From NCBI GenBank assembly GCA_016124195.1, contig WGOE01000004.1, positions 248,001 to 312,000 on the forward strand: 64,000 bases of DNA, read 5' to 3'. The notes below the pieces were generated by a model. That model ran no database searches, was not told where the DNA came from, and saw only the letters and a program-made list of their open reading frames with translations. A program made the translations under genes and the position numbers. This DNA is from a bacterium (GTDB lineage: Bacteria > Pseudomonadota > Alphaproteobacteria > Rhodobacterales > Rhodobacteraceae). Positions 1 through 8,668 of this stretch are shown here, piece after piece (the first letter of the stretch is position 1; each line of letters starts with the position of its first letter).

Positions 1-630
1 GCGGGGCTCGCCACCGTCATCGCCGATCAGTTGCGCGCGGCGCTGGCCCGGGGGGCGGCCACGCTGTCGGTGCCCGGCGGCACCACGCCGGGCCCGGTCT
101 TTGACCTTCTGGCCCAGGAGCCCCTCGATTGGGCGCGGGTCGCCGTGCTCTTGAACGACGAACGCTGGGTGGGCGAGGACAGCCCGCGTTCCAACACCCG
201 GCTTCTGCGTGAACGCCTCATGCAGGGGCCGGCGGCTGCGGCCCATCTCGTGCCGCTTTACGCCGAGGCACCGCAGCCCGAGGACCGGTTGCAAGAATTG
301 GCCCAGGGCATCGCCCCGCACCTGCCGATCAGCGTTCTTCTTCTGGGCATGGGGGCGGACATGCACACGGCCTCGCTCTTTCCCGGCGCCGACAAGCTGG
401 CCGCGGCCCTGTCGCCCGAAGCGCCGGTCCTGATGGCCCTGCGCGCCCAGGCCGCGGGCGGGCCGCGCATCACCCTGTCGGCCCGCGTTCTGCAGGCAGC
501 GCGCCACATCCATATCCTGATCACCGGACCCGAAAAGCGCGCGGCCCTGGACCGCGCCCTGACCCTGACCCCGACCGAGGCCCCCATCCGGGCGGTCCTT
601 GATCAATCCACCGTGCACTGGGCGGAGTAA
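1..630 (+). CDS. pgl: 6-phosphogluconolactonase, 5' end cut by the window
   Basis: Hydrolyses 6-phosphogluconolactone to 6-phosphogluconate in the cytoplasmic oxidative pentose phosphate / Entner-Doudoroff route. The frame is open from base 1, so the true start lies upstream; 209 residues are visible and the family usually has about 220-240. Visible family motifs are LSVPGGTTP near the start, LLNDERW, and the signature LLLGMGADMHTASLFPG around residue 112. The stop is three bases before the start of pgi, so the two are one transcript. In relatives zwf commonly precedes pgl; that gene would be just outside the window. Confidence 0.93.
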   Translation, partial: AGLATVIADQLRAALARGAATLSVPGGTTPGPVFDLLAQEPLDWARVAVLLNDERWVGEDSPRSNTRLLRERLMQGPAAAAHLVPLYAEAPQPEDRLQELAQGIAPHLPISVLLLGMGADMHTASLFPGADKLAAALSPEAPVLMALRAQAAGGPRITLSARVLQAARHIHILITGPEKRAALDRALTLTPTEAPIRAVLDQSTVHWAE

Positions 631-633
631 GCC

Positions 634-2241
634 ATGACAAAACCTGACAAATTCGCAAGCCTCAAGGCCCATTTCGCCACCGTGGCCGACCGCAGGATCC
701 TCAGCCTTTTCGGCCAGGGCCGGGCGCAGAATTTCTCGGCCATGGCCGGAGAGATGCTGTTCGACTTTTCCAAGACCAATATCGACGAGACAGCGCTTGG
801 CCTTCTCTTGGCGCTGGCCGAGAACTCCGGCGTGGCGGCCAAGCGTGCCGCGATGTTTGCGGGTGAAAAGATCAACGAGACCGAGGGCCGCGCCGTCCTG
901 CACACCGCGCTGCGCGCCGGTCCAGAGGCGGTAATCAAGGTCGACGGCGCCGATGTGATGCCCGAGGTGCGCGCCACCCGCGCCCGGATGGCGGCCTTTG
1001 CCCGCGACGTGCGCTCTGGCGCCTTTGCGGGGCAGGGCGGCAAGATCACCGATGTCATCAACATCGGTATCGGCGGATCGGACCTCGGGCCGGCCATGGC
1101 CACGATCGCCCTGTCGCCCTATGCCGATGGCCCGCGGCTGCATTATGTCTCCAACGTCGACGGCGCCCATATCGCCGACACGGTCAAGGGCCTGAACCCG
1201 GCCACGACTCTGGTGATCGTGGCCTCCAAGACCTTCACCACGATCGAGACGATGACCAACGCCAACACGGCCAGAACCTGGATGGCAAAGGCGGTGGCCA
1301 ATCCGGCCGCCCAGTTCTGCGCCGTCTCGACCGCGGCGGAAAAGACCGCCGCCTATGGCATCGACCCCGCCCGCGTTTTCGGCTTTGAGGATTGGGTCGG
1401 CGGGCGCTATTCGCTCTGGGGCCCGATCGGTCTCGGCCTCATGCTGTCCATCGGTCCCGAGGCGTTCGAGGATTTCCTCGCCGGTGGCCGGGCCATGGAC
1501 CAGCACTTCCTGTCCGAGCCTTTCGCAAGGAACCTGCCGGTGCTCTTGGCGCTGGTCGGGATCTGGCACAACCAGATCTGCGGCCATGCCACCCGCGCCG
1601 TGCTGCCCTATGACCAGCGCCTGTCGCGCCTGCCCGCCTATCTGCAACAACTCGAGATGGAATCGAACGGCAAGCGCGTCTCGATGGACGGTGCCGATCT
1701 GCCCTGTCCTTCGGGCCCGGTGGTCTGGGGCGAACCTGGCACCAATGGCCAACACGCCTTCTATCAGCTGATCCATCAGGGCACCCGGGTGGTCCCTTGC
1801 GAGTTTCTGGTGGCAAAAGAGGGACATGAGCCCGACCTCGCGCACCAGCACCTCCTGCTCGTCTCCAACTGCCTGGCCCAGTCCGAGGCGCTCTTGCGTG
1901 GCCGCAGTCTCGAAGAGGCCACCGCGATCATGGCGCGCAAGGGCCTCACCGGGGCCGAGCTTGACCGCCAGGCCCGCCACCGCGTCTTCCCGGGCAACCG
2001 GCCGTCGACGACCCTGGCCTATCCCAAGCTCACGCCCTTCACGCTGGGTCAGATCATCGCGCTTTATGAACACCGGGTCTTTGTCGAAGGCGTGATCCTC
2101 GGCATCAATTCCTATGATCAATGGGGGGTCGAGCTTGGCAAGGAACTCGCCCTCGCCCTGCAACCCATCCTCGAAGGCCGCGAAAGCGCGGCCGGCAAGG
2201 ACGGCTCTACCGCGGCCCTGGTGGCCTTCCTGCGGCCTTAA
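634..2241 (+). CDS. pgi: glucose-6-phosphate isomerase
   Basis: Interconverts glucose 6-phosphate and fructose 6-phosphate in the cytoplasm. The 535-residue product has both family signatures: [15 protein letters not shown] (sugar-phosphate binding region) and, near the C-terminus, [14 protein letters not shown], whose Lys is the usual active-site residue. [17 protein letters not shown] is also typical. The ATG follows the pgl stop by three bases, so it is translated from the pgl message. The stop is followed at once by a block of hairpin repeats that probably ends the transcript. Confidence 0.97.
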   Translation: MTKPDKFASLKAHFATVADRRILSLFGQGRAQNFSAMAGEMLFDFSKTNIDETALGLLLALAENSGVAAKRAAMFAGEKINETEGRAVLHTALRAGPEAVIKVDGADVMPEVRATRARMAAFARDVRSGAFAGQGGKITDVINIGIGGSDLGPAMATIALSPYADGPRLHYVSNVDGAHIADTVKGLNPATTLVIVASKTFTTIETMTNANTARTWMAKAVANPAAQFCAVSTAAEKTAAYGIDPARVFGFEDWVGGRYSLWGPIGLGLMLSIGPEAFEDFLAGGRAMDQHFLSEPFARNLPVLLALVGIWHNQICGHATRAVLPYDQRLSRLPAYLQQLEMESNGKRVSMDGADLPCPSGPVVWGEPGTNGQHAFYQLIHQGTRVVPCEFLVAKEGHEPDLAHQHLLLVSNCLAQSEALLRGRSLEEATAIMARKGLTGAELDRQARHRVFPGNRPSTTLAYPKLTPFTLGQIIALYEHRVFVEGVILGINSYDQWGVELGKELALALQPILEGRESAAGKDGSTAALVAFLRP

Positions 2242-2243
2242 AC

Positions 2244-2440
2244 CATTTCATCTGTTCAAAAATATCCCACGGGGGTGCGGGGGTGTGAAACCCCCGCTCT
2301 TTGCCACGGGTGCGGGGGTGTGAAACCCCCGCTCTTTGCCACGGGTGCGGGGGTGTGAAACCCCCGCTCTTTGCCAAGGGTGCGGGGGTGTGAACTCTCC
2401 GCTCTTTGCCACGGGTGCGCGGGTGTGAAACCCCCGCTGC
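2244..2440. repeat. family A repeat with a 35-bp tandem hairpin array
   Basis: A TTTCATCTGTTCAAAAATAT tail at 2246 leads into about five tandem units beginning at 2268, 2305, 2340, 2375 and 2410. The first is 37 bp, the next three are 35 bp and the last is cut short. Each unit holds a hairpin with a CGGGGG arm, a short TGTGAAA loop and a CCCCCG arm; unit 4 has point changes that spoil its C-run arm. The array lies between the convergent ends of pgi and the RidA gene, where it could end transcription from both sides. There are no unique spacers, so it is not CRISPR. Confidence 0.85.
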
Positions 2441-2554
2441 CACGCAGATCCGGATCACCACGCCAATCGCCGAACCCGAAGGCTGGGGGGCCCGGGGGGA
2501 GGCGCGCCTCCTCCCGGCTCTTGTTTCACCCGGCCCAAGCCAGACGCCACGACC

Positions 2555-2908
2555 TTACTTCAGCGCCGCCGTGACGATCACCTCGACCTTGTAGTCGGGT
2601 GTCGCAAGCTTGGCCTCGCCGGTGGCGCGGGCGGGCGTGTGGCCGGCCGGCACCCAGCTGTCCCAGACCGCGTTCATCTCGCCAAAGGTCGCAATGTCGG
2701 CCAGCCAGATCTGTGTCGACAGGATGCGCGTCTTGTCGGTCCCGGCCGCTGCCAGAATCCGGTCGACCTCGGCCAGACAGGTGCGCGTCTGATCCGCCAC
2801 GCTGTCGCCGGGCTTGCCGACCTGGCCCGCAACCCAGACGATTCCATTGTAGCAGACGGCCTCGGACATGCGCGCGCCGACGCCGATCCGCTTGATATCG
2901 TTGTTCAT
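2555..2908 (-). CDS. RidA / YjgF family protein
   Basis: Small cytoplasmic protein of the Rid family, whose best known members deaminate reactive enamine/imine intermediates from PLP enzymes. The chosen ATG gives 117 residues and is preceded by GGGGAGACC; the open frame runs further upstream without a better start. The C-terminal half has the family pattern HTPARAT ... KLATPDYKVEVIVTA, including the Arg that binds the substrate carboxylate in RidA and the later Glu. The exact subfamily, and so the activity, cannot be told from this. It is a single gene, convergent with pgi. Confidence 0.85.
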   Translation of the reverse strand: MNNDIKRIGVGARMSEAVCYNGIVWVAGQVGKPGDSVADQTRTCLAEVDRILAAAGTDKTRILSTQIWLADIATFGEMNAVWDSWVPAGHTPARATGEAKLATPDYKVEVIVTAALK

Positions 2909-3025
2909 GATGGTCTCCCCATTTCGGATGGCGCTTGCTAGCGCATTGACCGGCCCGAGTGAAGGGCGCCAACCCCAGATAGCGGGACCGGCCAAGGAAT
3001 GTCACGGATCACGCCTGCTGGGGAT

Positions 3026-3099
3026 TGGAGCGGGTGAAGGGAATCGAACCCTCGTATTCAGCTTGGGAAGCTGCTGCTCTGCCATTGAGCTACACCCGC
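3026..3099 (-). tRNA. tRNA-Gly (anticodon CCC)
   Basis: The reverse complement folds as a cloverleaf. The acceptor stem is GCGGGTG/CACCCGC, the D-arm AGCTCAATGGCAGAGC, the T-arm GAGGGTTCGATTCCCTT, and the 3' end TCCA, so CCA is encoded. The anticodon loop is TTCCCAA, giving CCC, which reads GGG glycine codons. The first pair of the anticodon stem is a G-A mismatch, tolerated in several Gly tRNAs. Confidence 0.95.
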
Positions 3100-3277
3100 A
3101 ACGCCAGCCTAGCTACTGGACCACAGCCCGCCCGTCAAGCGGTCAAGCATCCGCGTCACGGTGCGTGAACCCCGGGCCGAGGGTCTTGTGCTGCCCTGCA
3201 GGTCGGCGTCGCGCTGCCCCGTCTTGTGGCAAAGCCGCGAAGGCCACCCGCCCCTTCCGGCGCATTACCCCATGCCA

Positions 3278-3305
3278 AAGGCCTCCGGAGCAATCCGGAG
3301 GCCTT
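3278..3305 (-). terminator. hairpin after the first fasciclin gene
   Basis: Perfect 12-bp inverted repeat AAGGCCTCCGGA / TCCGGAGGCCTT with a four-base loop, 70 bases beyond the stop of the minus-strand fasciclin gene at 3376. On that strand only a short T stretch follows (TT then TGG), so it is a plausible but not textbook intrinsic terminator. Confidence 0.65.
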
Positions 3306-3375
3306 GTTGTCGGCGGGTCCTGGGGGCGTTGGGCCCGCCGTCAATCGGCTGCCGCTTTCAGGGCAGCGTTACGCC

Positions 3376-3927
3376 TCACATCTTGGGCAACAGGACCGCA
3401 TCGACCACATGGATGACGCCATTGGACTGTTTGACATCGGCGATGGTCACGGTGGCGGTGCCTCCGGCCTCGTCGGTCAACATGATCTTGCCGTCCTTCT
3501 CGGTGGCGGTCAGCACGCAACCGCCGACGGTCTTGATCTCGGCCTTGCCGCCGCCCTTCTTGATCATGCCCTCCACATCGGCGGCCATCGCATCGGCGGC
3601 CACCACATGGCAGGTCAGGATCTTGACCAGCGTCGCCTTGTTTTCGGGCTTCAGGAGTGTATCCACCGTGCCCGCCGGCAGCTTGGCGAAGGCCTCATTG
3701 GTGGGAGCAAAGACGGTGAAGGGGCCTTTGCCCTCCAGGGTGTCGACCAGGCCAGCCGCCTTCACGGCTGCGACCAGCGTGGTGTGGTCCTTGGAGTTCA
3801 CCGCGTTTTCGACGATGTTCTTGGTTTCCAGCATGGGCGCGCCGCCCACCATCGGGTTTTCCGCAAAGGCCGCACCAGCGGTCATGGCGGCCAAGGACAC
3901 GGCGAGCGTCAGAGCGAGTTTCTTCAT
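3376..3927 (-). CDS. secreted fasciclin (FAS1) domain protein, copy 1
   Basis: Protein of 183 residues with a Sec signal peptide (MKKLALTLAVSLAAMTAGAA, cleaved near AFA-EN) and one FAS1 domain, an extracytoplasmic fold used in adhesion or surface binding. The FAS1 box FTVFAPTNEAFAKLP is clear, and the domain ends in the typical NGVIHVVDAVLLP. Two Cys (LTCHV and VGGCV) could form a disulfide. AAGGAAAAACG precedes the ATG. It is a paralog of the gene at 4167, nearly identical in the first half of the domain and diverged after residue 115. It lies downstream of an ECF sigma / anti-sigma pair that may control it (inference). Confidence 0.9.
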   Translation of the reverse strand: MKKLALTLAVSLAAMTAGAAFAENPMVGGAPMLETKNIVENAVNSKDHTTLVAAVKAAGLVDTLEGKGPFTVFAPTNEAFAKLPAGTVDTLLKPENKATLVKILTCHVVAADAMAADVEGMIKKGGGKAEIKTVGGCVLTATEKDGKIMLTDEAGGTATVTIADVKQSNGVIHVVDAVLLPKM

Positions 3928-4074
3928 CGTTTTTCCTTCAGGTCTTTCCGATGCGGGTCCATTCCCGCCTCGCCTGGTAAGAACGCAGGGGCCCGCATTA
4001 AAGTTTCAGCCCCGGGGCAATCTCACGGTTTCGTGATCCTGCCTGCGCGGCTCGAGGCCCGCCTCAGGCACAAA

Positions 4075-4100
4075 GGGCCCCCGGATCGCTCCGGAGGCCC
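4075..4100 (-). terminator. hairpin after the second fasciclin gene
   Basis: An 11-bp inverted repeat (GGGCCTCCGGA / TCCGGGGGCCC on the minus strand, one mismatch, four-base loop) followed by TTTGTG, 67 bases past the stop of the fasciclin gene at 4167. Its stem resembles the hairpin at 3278, so the terminator seems to have been duplicated with the gene. Confidence 0.65.
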
Positions 4101-4166
4101 AGACCCTGACGTCACTGATCACGCAGGAGAATCGTCACATCCGCCAGGGCCATGCCCGGGCTCAGC

Positions 4167-4718
4167 TTACATCTTGGGCAAAAGCACGGTATCGACGACG
4201 TGGATCACGCCGTTCGATTGCTGCACATCGGCGATTGTGACATGAGCGACGTCGCCCTGTTCATCGGTGATCATGATCTTCTTGCCCTTCATCGTGGCAG
4301 TCAGCATGCAGCCGCCCACGGTCTGGATCATGTGCTTGCCGCCATCGGCCTTGATCATGGCGCGCACCGTCTTGGCCATCGCATCGGCCGCCACCACATG
4401 GCAGGTCAGGATCTTGACGAGCGTGGCCTTGTTTTCGGGTTTCAGCAGGTTTTCAACCGTGCCCGCGGGCAGCTTGGCAAACGCCTCGTTGGTCGGTGCG
4501 AAGACGGTGAAGGGACCCTTGCCTTCCAGGGTATCGACCAGACCGGCTGCCTTGACGGCCGCGACGAGCGTGGTGTGATCCTTGGAATTCACGGCGTTTT
4601 CGATGATGTTCTTGGTCGCCAGCATCGGCGCCCCACCGACCATGGGGTTGGCGGCATAGGCGGTGGCGGCGGCGAAGGTGGCGACGGAAAGGGCAAGGGT
4701 CAGCGCGATTTTCTTCAT
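4167..4718 (-). CDS. secreted fasciclin (FAS1) domain protein, copy 2
   Basis: 183 residues, signal peptide MKKIALTLALSVATFAAATA followed by one FAS1 domain with FTVFAPTNEAFAKLP and the C-terminal NGVIHVVDTVLLPKM. I chose the ATG at 4718 because it begins the signal peptide and is preceded by GGGGAGACC; the open frame extends 92 codons further upstream, but that part has no domain and crosses a repeat. The first ~95 mature residues match copy 1 almost exactly, while many third codon positions differ, so the protein is under selection and the duplication is not recent. It is probably exported to the periplasm or surface. Confidence 0.9.
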   Translation of the reverse strand: MKKIALTLALSVATFAAATAYAANPMVGGAPMLATKNIIENAVNSKDHTTLVAAVKAAGLVDTLEGKGPFTVFAPTNEAFAKLPAGTVENLLKPENKATLVKILTCHVVAADAMAKTVRAMIKADGGKHMIQTVGGCMLTATMKGKKIMITDEQGDVAHVTIADVQQSNGVIHVVDTVLLPKM

Positions 4719-4838
4719 GTTGGTCTCCCCAAAGGCGGTCTGGACCGGGGTCATTCCCGTGTCTCTGCACAAGGAACGGCGGCCACGGCCGGGAAGTTTC
4801 AGACTTCGTCGCTTTTCCTCAAAATAATTATGTGCCTG

Positions 4839-4894
4839 ATTTGCTCTTTGTCCCACTACTCCACAGGAGGTCTGGAGGGTGTGAAACCCTCCAG
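4839..4894. repeat. family A repeat, variant copy
   Basis: Begins with TTGCTCTTTGTCCCACTACT, then a GGAGGGTGTGAAACCCTCC hairpin (6-bp arms, GTGTGAA loop region). It matches the copy at 42335 in both parts. It lies between the anti-sigma factor gene and fasciclin copy 2, and could separate their transcripts. Confidence 0.7.
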
Positions 4895-4994
4895 CGCCGC
4901 AGCCCGCGCGCCCTGGGGCATAGGGCACGTATAGGAGGTGTGCCGGACAGACCGGTACGGCTCGGCCGCACGTCCGGCGCAGCACGCGCAGCAC

Positions 4995-5669
4995 TCAGGC
5001 CTTGACGAGCGCGCCTTTGGCGACGATGGGGCCGGTGGGCTTGCCGGTCGGCGATCCGCCCGGAGGCTCCAGCGTCACGGCCAGGACCGCACCGGCCGCA
5101 GCACCCGGCAGTGAAATCGTCTCGCCTCCGGCCGGGATCACGCCCAGCGAGACCGGCGGGTCATTGCCCGCGATGATCCAGAGTTCATGGGAATGGGCGG
5201 CATCGGGCACTTCGCCCGCGACACGGGTGATGGTCAGCCGGCCCGAGGTGATGACGGCGGCATATTGCAGCGCGCCCTTGTCGAGGTTGAGCGTCGCGGT
5301 CAATTCGGGCTTGGGCGGGGTCAGCGCCAGATAGGCCACCAGTGCGACCGAGGCCACGGCCACCCCGCTCCACAGCCGCAGATCGGCCCACCAGCTGCGC
5401 AGGCCATTGGCGGGCCGGGCCGCCTGCGGGAACAGCCGCGCCTCGATCCGCGGCATCAGATCCGGCGCCGGCTCTGGCGCGAAAGCGCCATTGAGGTCGG
5501 ACAGACGGTCCTCCCAGCCCGCCACGCGGTCGGCAAAGGCCGTATCGGCCTTCAGCCGCGCCTCGACCGCGGTGCGTTCGGGAAGGTCCAGCACGCCCAG
5601 CACATATTCGGCGGCCAGAAGGTCGTCTTCGTCCTCGGGGTGTTCGGAAGTGAGATTGTGCGGGGTCAT
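4995..5669 (-). CDS. RskA-like anti-sigma factor
   Basis: Inner-membrane anti-sigma factor of 224 residues. The N-terminal part (DLLAAEYVLGVLD) is the cytoplasmic sigma-binding helix region; a single membrane segment follows around residues 103-118 (GVAVASVALVAYLAL); then a periplasmic RskA-type domain with HELWIIAGNDPPVSLG. I chose the ATG at 5669 because it overlaps the stop of the sigma gene as ATGA, which indicates coupled translation; another ATG four codons upstream is possible. It should hold the sigma factor inactive until an envelope signal arrives (family knowledge). Confidence 0.88.
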   Translation of the reverse strand: MTPHNLTSEHPEDEDDLLAAEYVLGVLDLPERTAVEARLKADTAFADRVAGWEDRLSDLNGAFAPEPAPDLMPRIEARLFPQAARPANGLRSWWADLRLWSGVAVASVALVAYLALTPPKPELTATLNLDKGALQYAAVITSGRLTITRVAGEVPDAAHSHELWIIAGNDPPVSLGVIPAGGETISLPGAAAGAVLAVTLEPPGGSPTGKPTGPIVAKGALVKA

Positions 5670-6223
5670 GTGTCCATGCACTCCCGCAGCTTGAGAAGGC
5701 TGCGCCTGAGCCAGGTGCGCATCGTGTTCAGGGGCACATCAAAGCGGGCGGCGAGGTCAATGTAGGATTGCCCGTCCAGATAGGCGCCGCGCAGCGCCTG
5801 GGCACGGTCGGGCTCCAGCGTGTCGAAACATTCGTTGATCCGGCGCGCCTCGCCCTGCGCCATCAGGCGGGTTTCGGCGCGCGGGGCGGGGTCGGCCGCC
5901 TGTTCCATCGCCAGATCGTCCGACACATGGTTGGGACGCGCCCGCAGCCGGTCGATGGCATGGTTGCGCGACAGGGCGATCAGCCAGGTCATGCCACGGC
6001 CCTTGGAGGCGTCGAACCGCCCCGCCCTGAGCCAGACCCTGGTGAAAACTTCCTGCAACGCATCCTCCGCTTCGGCCCTTGTGCCAAGCATACGGATCAG
6101 GACACCCATAAGTTTCGCACCCGCCTCAGAGTATAATTGCCGGAAGGCCGCGCGGTCCTGCGCGGCAACGGATTGAAGCAGATCGGCAATCGGATCGTCG
6201 GTCATGCGGGCACTATCAGTCAT
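5666..6223 (-). CDS. ECF-type RNA polymerase sigma factor
   Basis: Sigma-70 region 2 (LYSEAGAKLMGVLIRMLG ... AEDALQEVFTRVW ... GMTWLIALSRNHAIDRLR) and region 4 (YLDGQSYIDLAARFDVPLNT then RTWLRRSLLKLR) with no region 3, the layout of extracytoplasmic-function sigma factors. The start at 6223 gives 185 residues; a second ATG at 6205 is equally possible and neither has a strong ribosome site. It overlaps the anti-sigma gene by four bases. The target genes are unknown; the fasciclin genes on the same strand are candidates. Confidence 0.9.
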   Translation of the reverse strand: MTDSARMTDDPIADLLQSVAAQDRAAFRQLYSEAGAKLMGVLIRMLGTRAEAEDALQEVFTRVWLRAGRFDASKGRGMTWLIALSRNHAIDRLRARPNHVSDDLAMEQAADPAPRAETRLMAQGEARRINECFDTLEPDRAQALRGAYLDGQSYIDLAARFDVPLNTMRTWLRRSLLKLRECMDT

Positions 6224-6352
6224 AATCTTGCGATTAGGAAGCGGTCTCGCGAAACGGGAGCACCTTTTCGCGCCTGCGATCCGCGGGCCCGGCACAGGAT
6301 TCAGCACAGGCTTCGGCACAGCCGGCCGGACCGGCCCGCCGACAGCAGCGCT

Positions 6353-8515
6353 TCAGCGCCGCCGCCGCCGTCCACCCTCGGCGCCCGAACCGGCGGTGTT
6401 GAAGCTGACCTCGGGCAGGGGGTCCAGATGCGGGAACTGGTCCACCGCGTTCGGGATGGCCGAGGCATTGACGAAATGCTCCTGAAAGCGCGGCTCGATG
6501 GCGGTTTCGACCTTGTGAATGTCATGCACCACCGTCTCGATCGTGTCGCGCGCGGTACGGCTGCACAGGGCGATCCGCGCCCCGGTGCCTGCGGCATTGC
6601 CGGCCGAGAAGACCTTGTCCAGCGGCGCGTCCGGGATCATCCCGAGGATCATCGCGTGCTTGGGCGAGATATGGGCTCCGAAGGCTCCGGCCAGCACCAC
6701 CCGGTCCACCGTCTCAACGCCCATCTCGTCCATCAGCAGTTTGGCCCCCGCGTAGAGCGCGGCTTTGGCAAGCTGGATGGCGCGGATGTCGCCCTGGGTC
6801 ACAAGGATGCGCGGCCCGCCTTCGGCGCTGGCGTCGTGCAGCAGATAGGAATGGGTGCGCCCCTCGGCGATGCAGCGGCCGCTGCCGGTCTGCTCGGGCC
6901 CGCCGATCAGGCCGCCCTGATCCAGAAGGCCGGCCATACGCATCTCGGCCACGGCCTCGATGATGCCCGACCCGCAGATGCCGGTGACCCCGCTGGCGGC
7001 GGTGGCTTCGGCAAAGCCCGGATCGGTCGACCAAAGCTCGGTTCCGATCACCTTGAAGCGCGGCTCCTTGGTGGCAGGGTCGATCTCGACCCGCTCGATG
7101 GCGCCCGGCGCCGCGCGCTGGCCCGACGAGATCTGCGCGCCCTCGAAGGCCGGGCCGGTGGGCGAGGAACAGGCCAACACCCGCGTCTCATTGCCCAAGA
7201 GAAGCTCGGCATTGGTGCCGACATCGACGATCAGCACCATGTCCTTGGATTTGTTGGGCTCTTCGGCCAGGGCCACGGCCGCGCAATCGGCCCCGACATG
7301 GCCGGCCACGCAAGGAAGCACATAGACCCGCGCAGCCCCGTTCACCGTGCCCAGGTCCAGATCGCGCGCATCGAAGGACAAGGAGCCCGAGGTGGCCAGC
7401 GCGAAGGGCGCCTGACCCAGCTCCACCGGGTCGATGCCCAGCAGAAGATGGTGCATCACCGGGTTGCAGACAAAGACCAGTTCATAGATCGACTTGGGGT
7501 CCACCTTGGCCTCGGTCGAGATCGACTGGATCAGCCCGTTCATCGCCGTGCGCACCGCCGCCGTCATTTCGCGGTCGCCGCCGGGGTTCATCATCGCATA
7601 GGACACCCGGCTCATCAGGTCTTCGCCAAAGCGGATCTGCGGGTTCATCACCCCGGCCGAGGCAAGAACCTTGCCGTTGCTCAGATCGCACAGATGCGCC
7701 GCGATGGTGGTCGAGCCAAGGTCGACGGCGAGGCCCAGCAGCTTGCCTTCGAAATAGCCGGGCCAGATGTCAAGGATGCGGTGGCGCGCATCGTGGTTGC
7801 CCTTGTGCAGCGCCACGGTGACCTTCCACTGGCCCTTGCGCAGCGCAGGCTGCAGGCGGCGCAGCAGAGAGAGTTCCGCCGCCAGCCCCTCGACCCCCCA
7901 TTGCGCCTTGAGCGCGCGTTCCAGCCGTTCGAAATCGCCGGTGGGTTCGTGCATGTCGGGTTCGTCCACCTCGACATAGTAAAGCCGGGTGGCCGGGTCC
8001 ATCTGCATGACCCGCTCTGTCGCGGATTTGCGGATGACCTGCTTGTGGACCTGGGATTCGGGCGGCACATCGACGATCACATCGCCCATGACCTTGGCCT
8101 GACAGCCCAGGCGCCGGCCGTCCAGCATGCCGCGAATCCGCTTGTAGCGGGCCTCGACCTCGTTCCATTCCGACAGGGCGTCGGCGGCGACGGTGACGCC
8201 GTGTTTGGGAAACTCTCCATAGCCCGGGGTTATCTGGCATTTCGAACAGATGCCGCGTCCGCCGCAGACGGAATCGAGATCGACGCCAAGCTGGCGGGCG
8301 GCGGTCAGCACCGGCGTGCCCAGCGCAAAGCGGCCGCGCTTGCCCGAGGGGGTGAAGATCACCAGCGCATCCCCTGCGGCGTGGGATGCCGGACTTGCCG
8401 CTGCCTGCGGGGCGGGTGCGGACTCGGCGGACTGCCAGGCGGCCTGATCGGCGGCGTCACGGGTGGCATCGTGGGCGGCTTCTTGGGCTGCGTCATGAGC
8501 TGGGGCGGGGGTCAT
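6353..8515 (-). CDS. ferredoxin-ASKHA protein, corrinoid-protein reactivase type (RACo/RamA-like)
   Basis: 720 residues. An Ala/Pro-rich tail (1-48) precedes a [2Fe-2S] ferredoxin domain with Cys84, Cys90, Cys93 and Cys138 (CGGRGICSKC then GCQ). After a linker comes an ASKHA ATPase-like domain (DUF4445) with AVDLGSTTIAAHL, LIVDVGTNAELLLG, SPTGPAFEGAQISSGQRA and VLAGAFGAHI. Characterised relatives use ATP and an electron to return oxidised Co(II) corrinoid proteins to Co(I). The start has GGAG eight bases before it. The gene is single, not next to a corrinoid protein; the MttB-type methyltransferase at 48390 makes a functional link plausible but unproven. The C-terminus ends in five Arg. Confidence 0.85.
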   Translation of the reverse strand: MTPAPAHDAAQEAAHDATRDAADQAAWQSAESAPAPQAAASPASHAAGDALVIFTPSGKRGRFALGTPVLTAARQLGVDLDSVCGGRGICSKCQITPGYGEFPKHGVTVAADALSEWNEVEARYKRIRGMLDGRRLGCQAKVMGDVIVDVPPESQVHKQVIRKSATERVMQMDPATRLYYVEVDEPDMHEPTGDFERLERALKAQWGVEGLAAELSLLRRLQPALRKGQWKVTVALHKGNHDARHRILDIWPGYFEGKLLGLAVDLGSTTIAAHLCDLSNGKVLASAGVMNPQIRFGEDLMSRVSYAMMNPGGDREMTAAVRTAMNGLIQSISTEAKVDPKSIYELVFVCNPVMHHLLLGIDPVELGQAPFALATSGSLSFDARDLDLGTVNGAARVYVLPCVAGHVGADCAAVALAEEPNKSKDMVLIVDVGTNAELLLGNETRVLACSSPTGPAFEGAQISSGQRAAPGAIERVEIDPATKEPRFKVIGTELWSTDPGFAEATAASGVTGICGSGIIEAVAEMRMAGLLDQGGLIGGPEQTGSGRCIAEGRTHSYLLHDASAEGGPRILVTQGDIRAIQLAKAALYAGAKLLMDEMGVETVDRVVLAGAFGAHISPKHAMILGMIPDAPLDKVFSAGNAAGTGARIALCSRTARDTIETVVHDIHKVETAIEPRFQEHFVNASAIPNAVDQFPHLDPLPEVSFNTAGSGAEGGRRRRR

Positions 8516-8668
8516 GGTCGTCTCCTGCAGGCTTGAAGGCTTTTTAGGCCGGATGCCGGCAGGAGCAAGGGCTGAATGCGGCAGGCAAGGGTCAGGCTGC
8601 GGCATGAGGGCGCAGAGTGAACCGGCCCAGGTGCCGCCGGCCCGGCTGGCGGCCTCATTCGGGAGTAT

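Noticed and set aside
340-400. DMH in place of DGH in the lactonase signature, as a sign of an inactive enzyme
   Set aside because: All other conserved residues are present, and as far as I recall this variant is common in alphaproteobacterial Pgl proteins.
2268-2440. CRISPR array
   Set aside because: The repeats are directly tandem with no unique spacers, and no cas gene is near.
6137-8536. Very long plus-strand open frame (799 codons) opposite the ferredoxin-ASKHA gene
   Set aside because: It has no domain or ribosome site and is a GC-rich shadow of a clear gene on the other strand.
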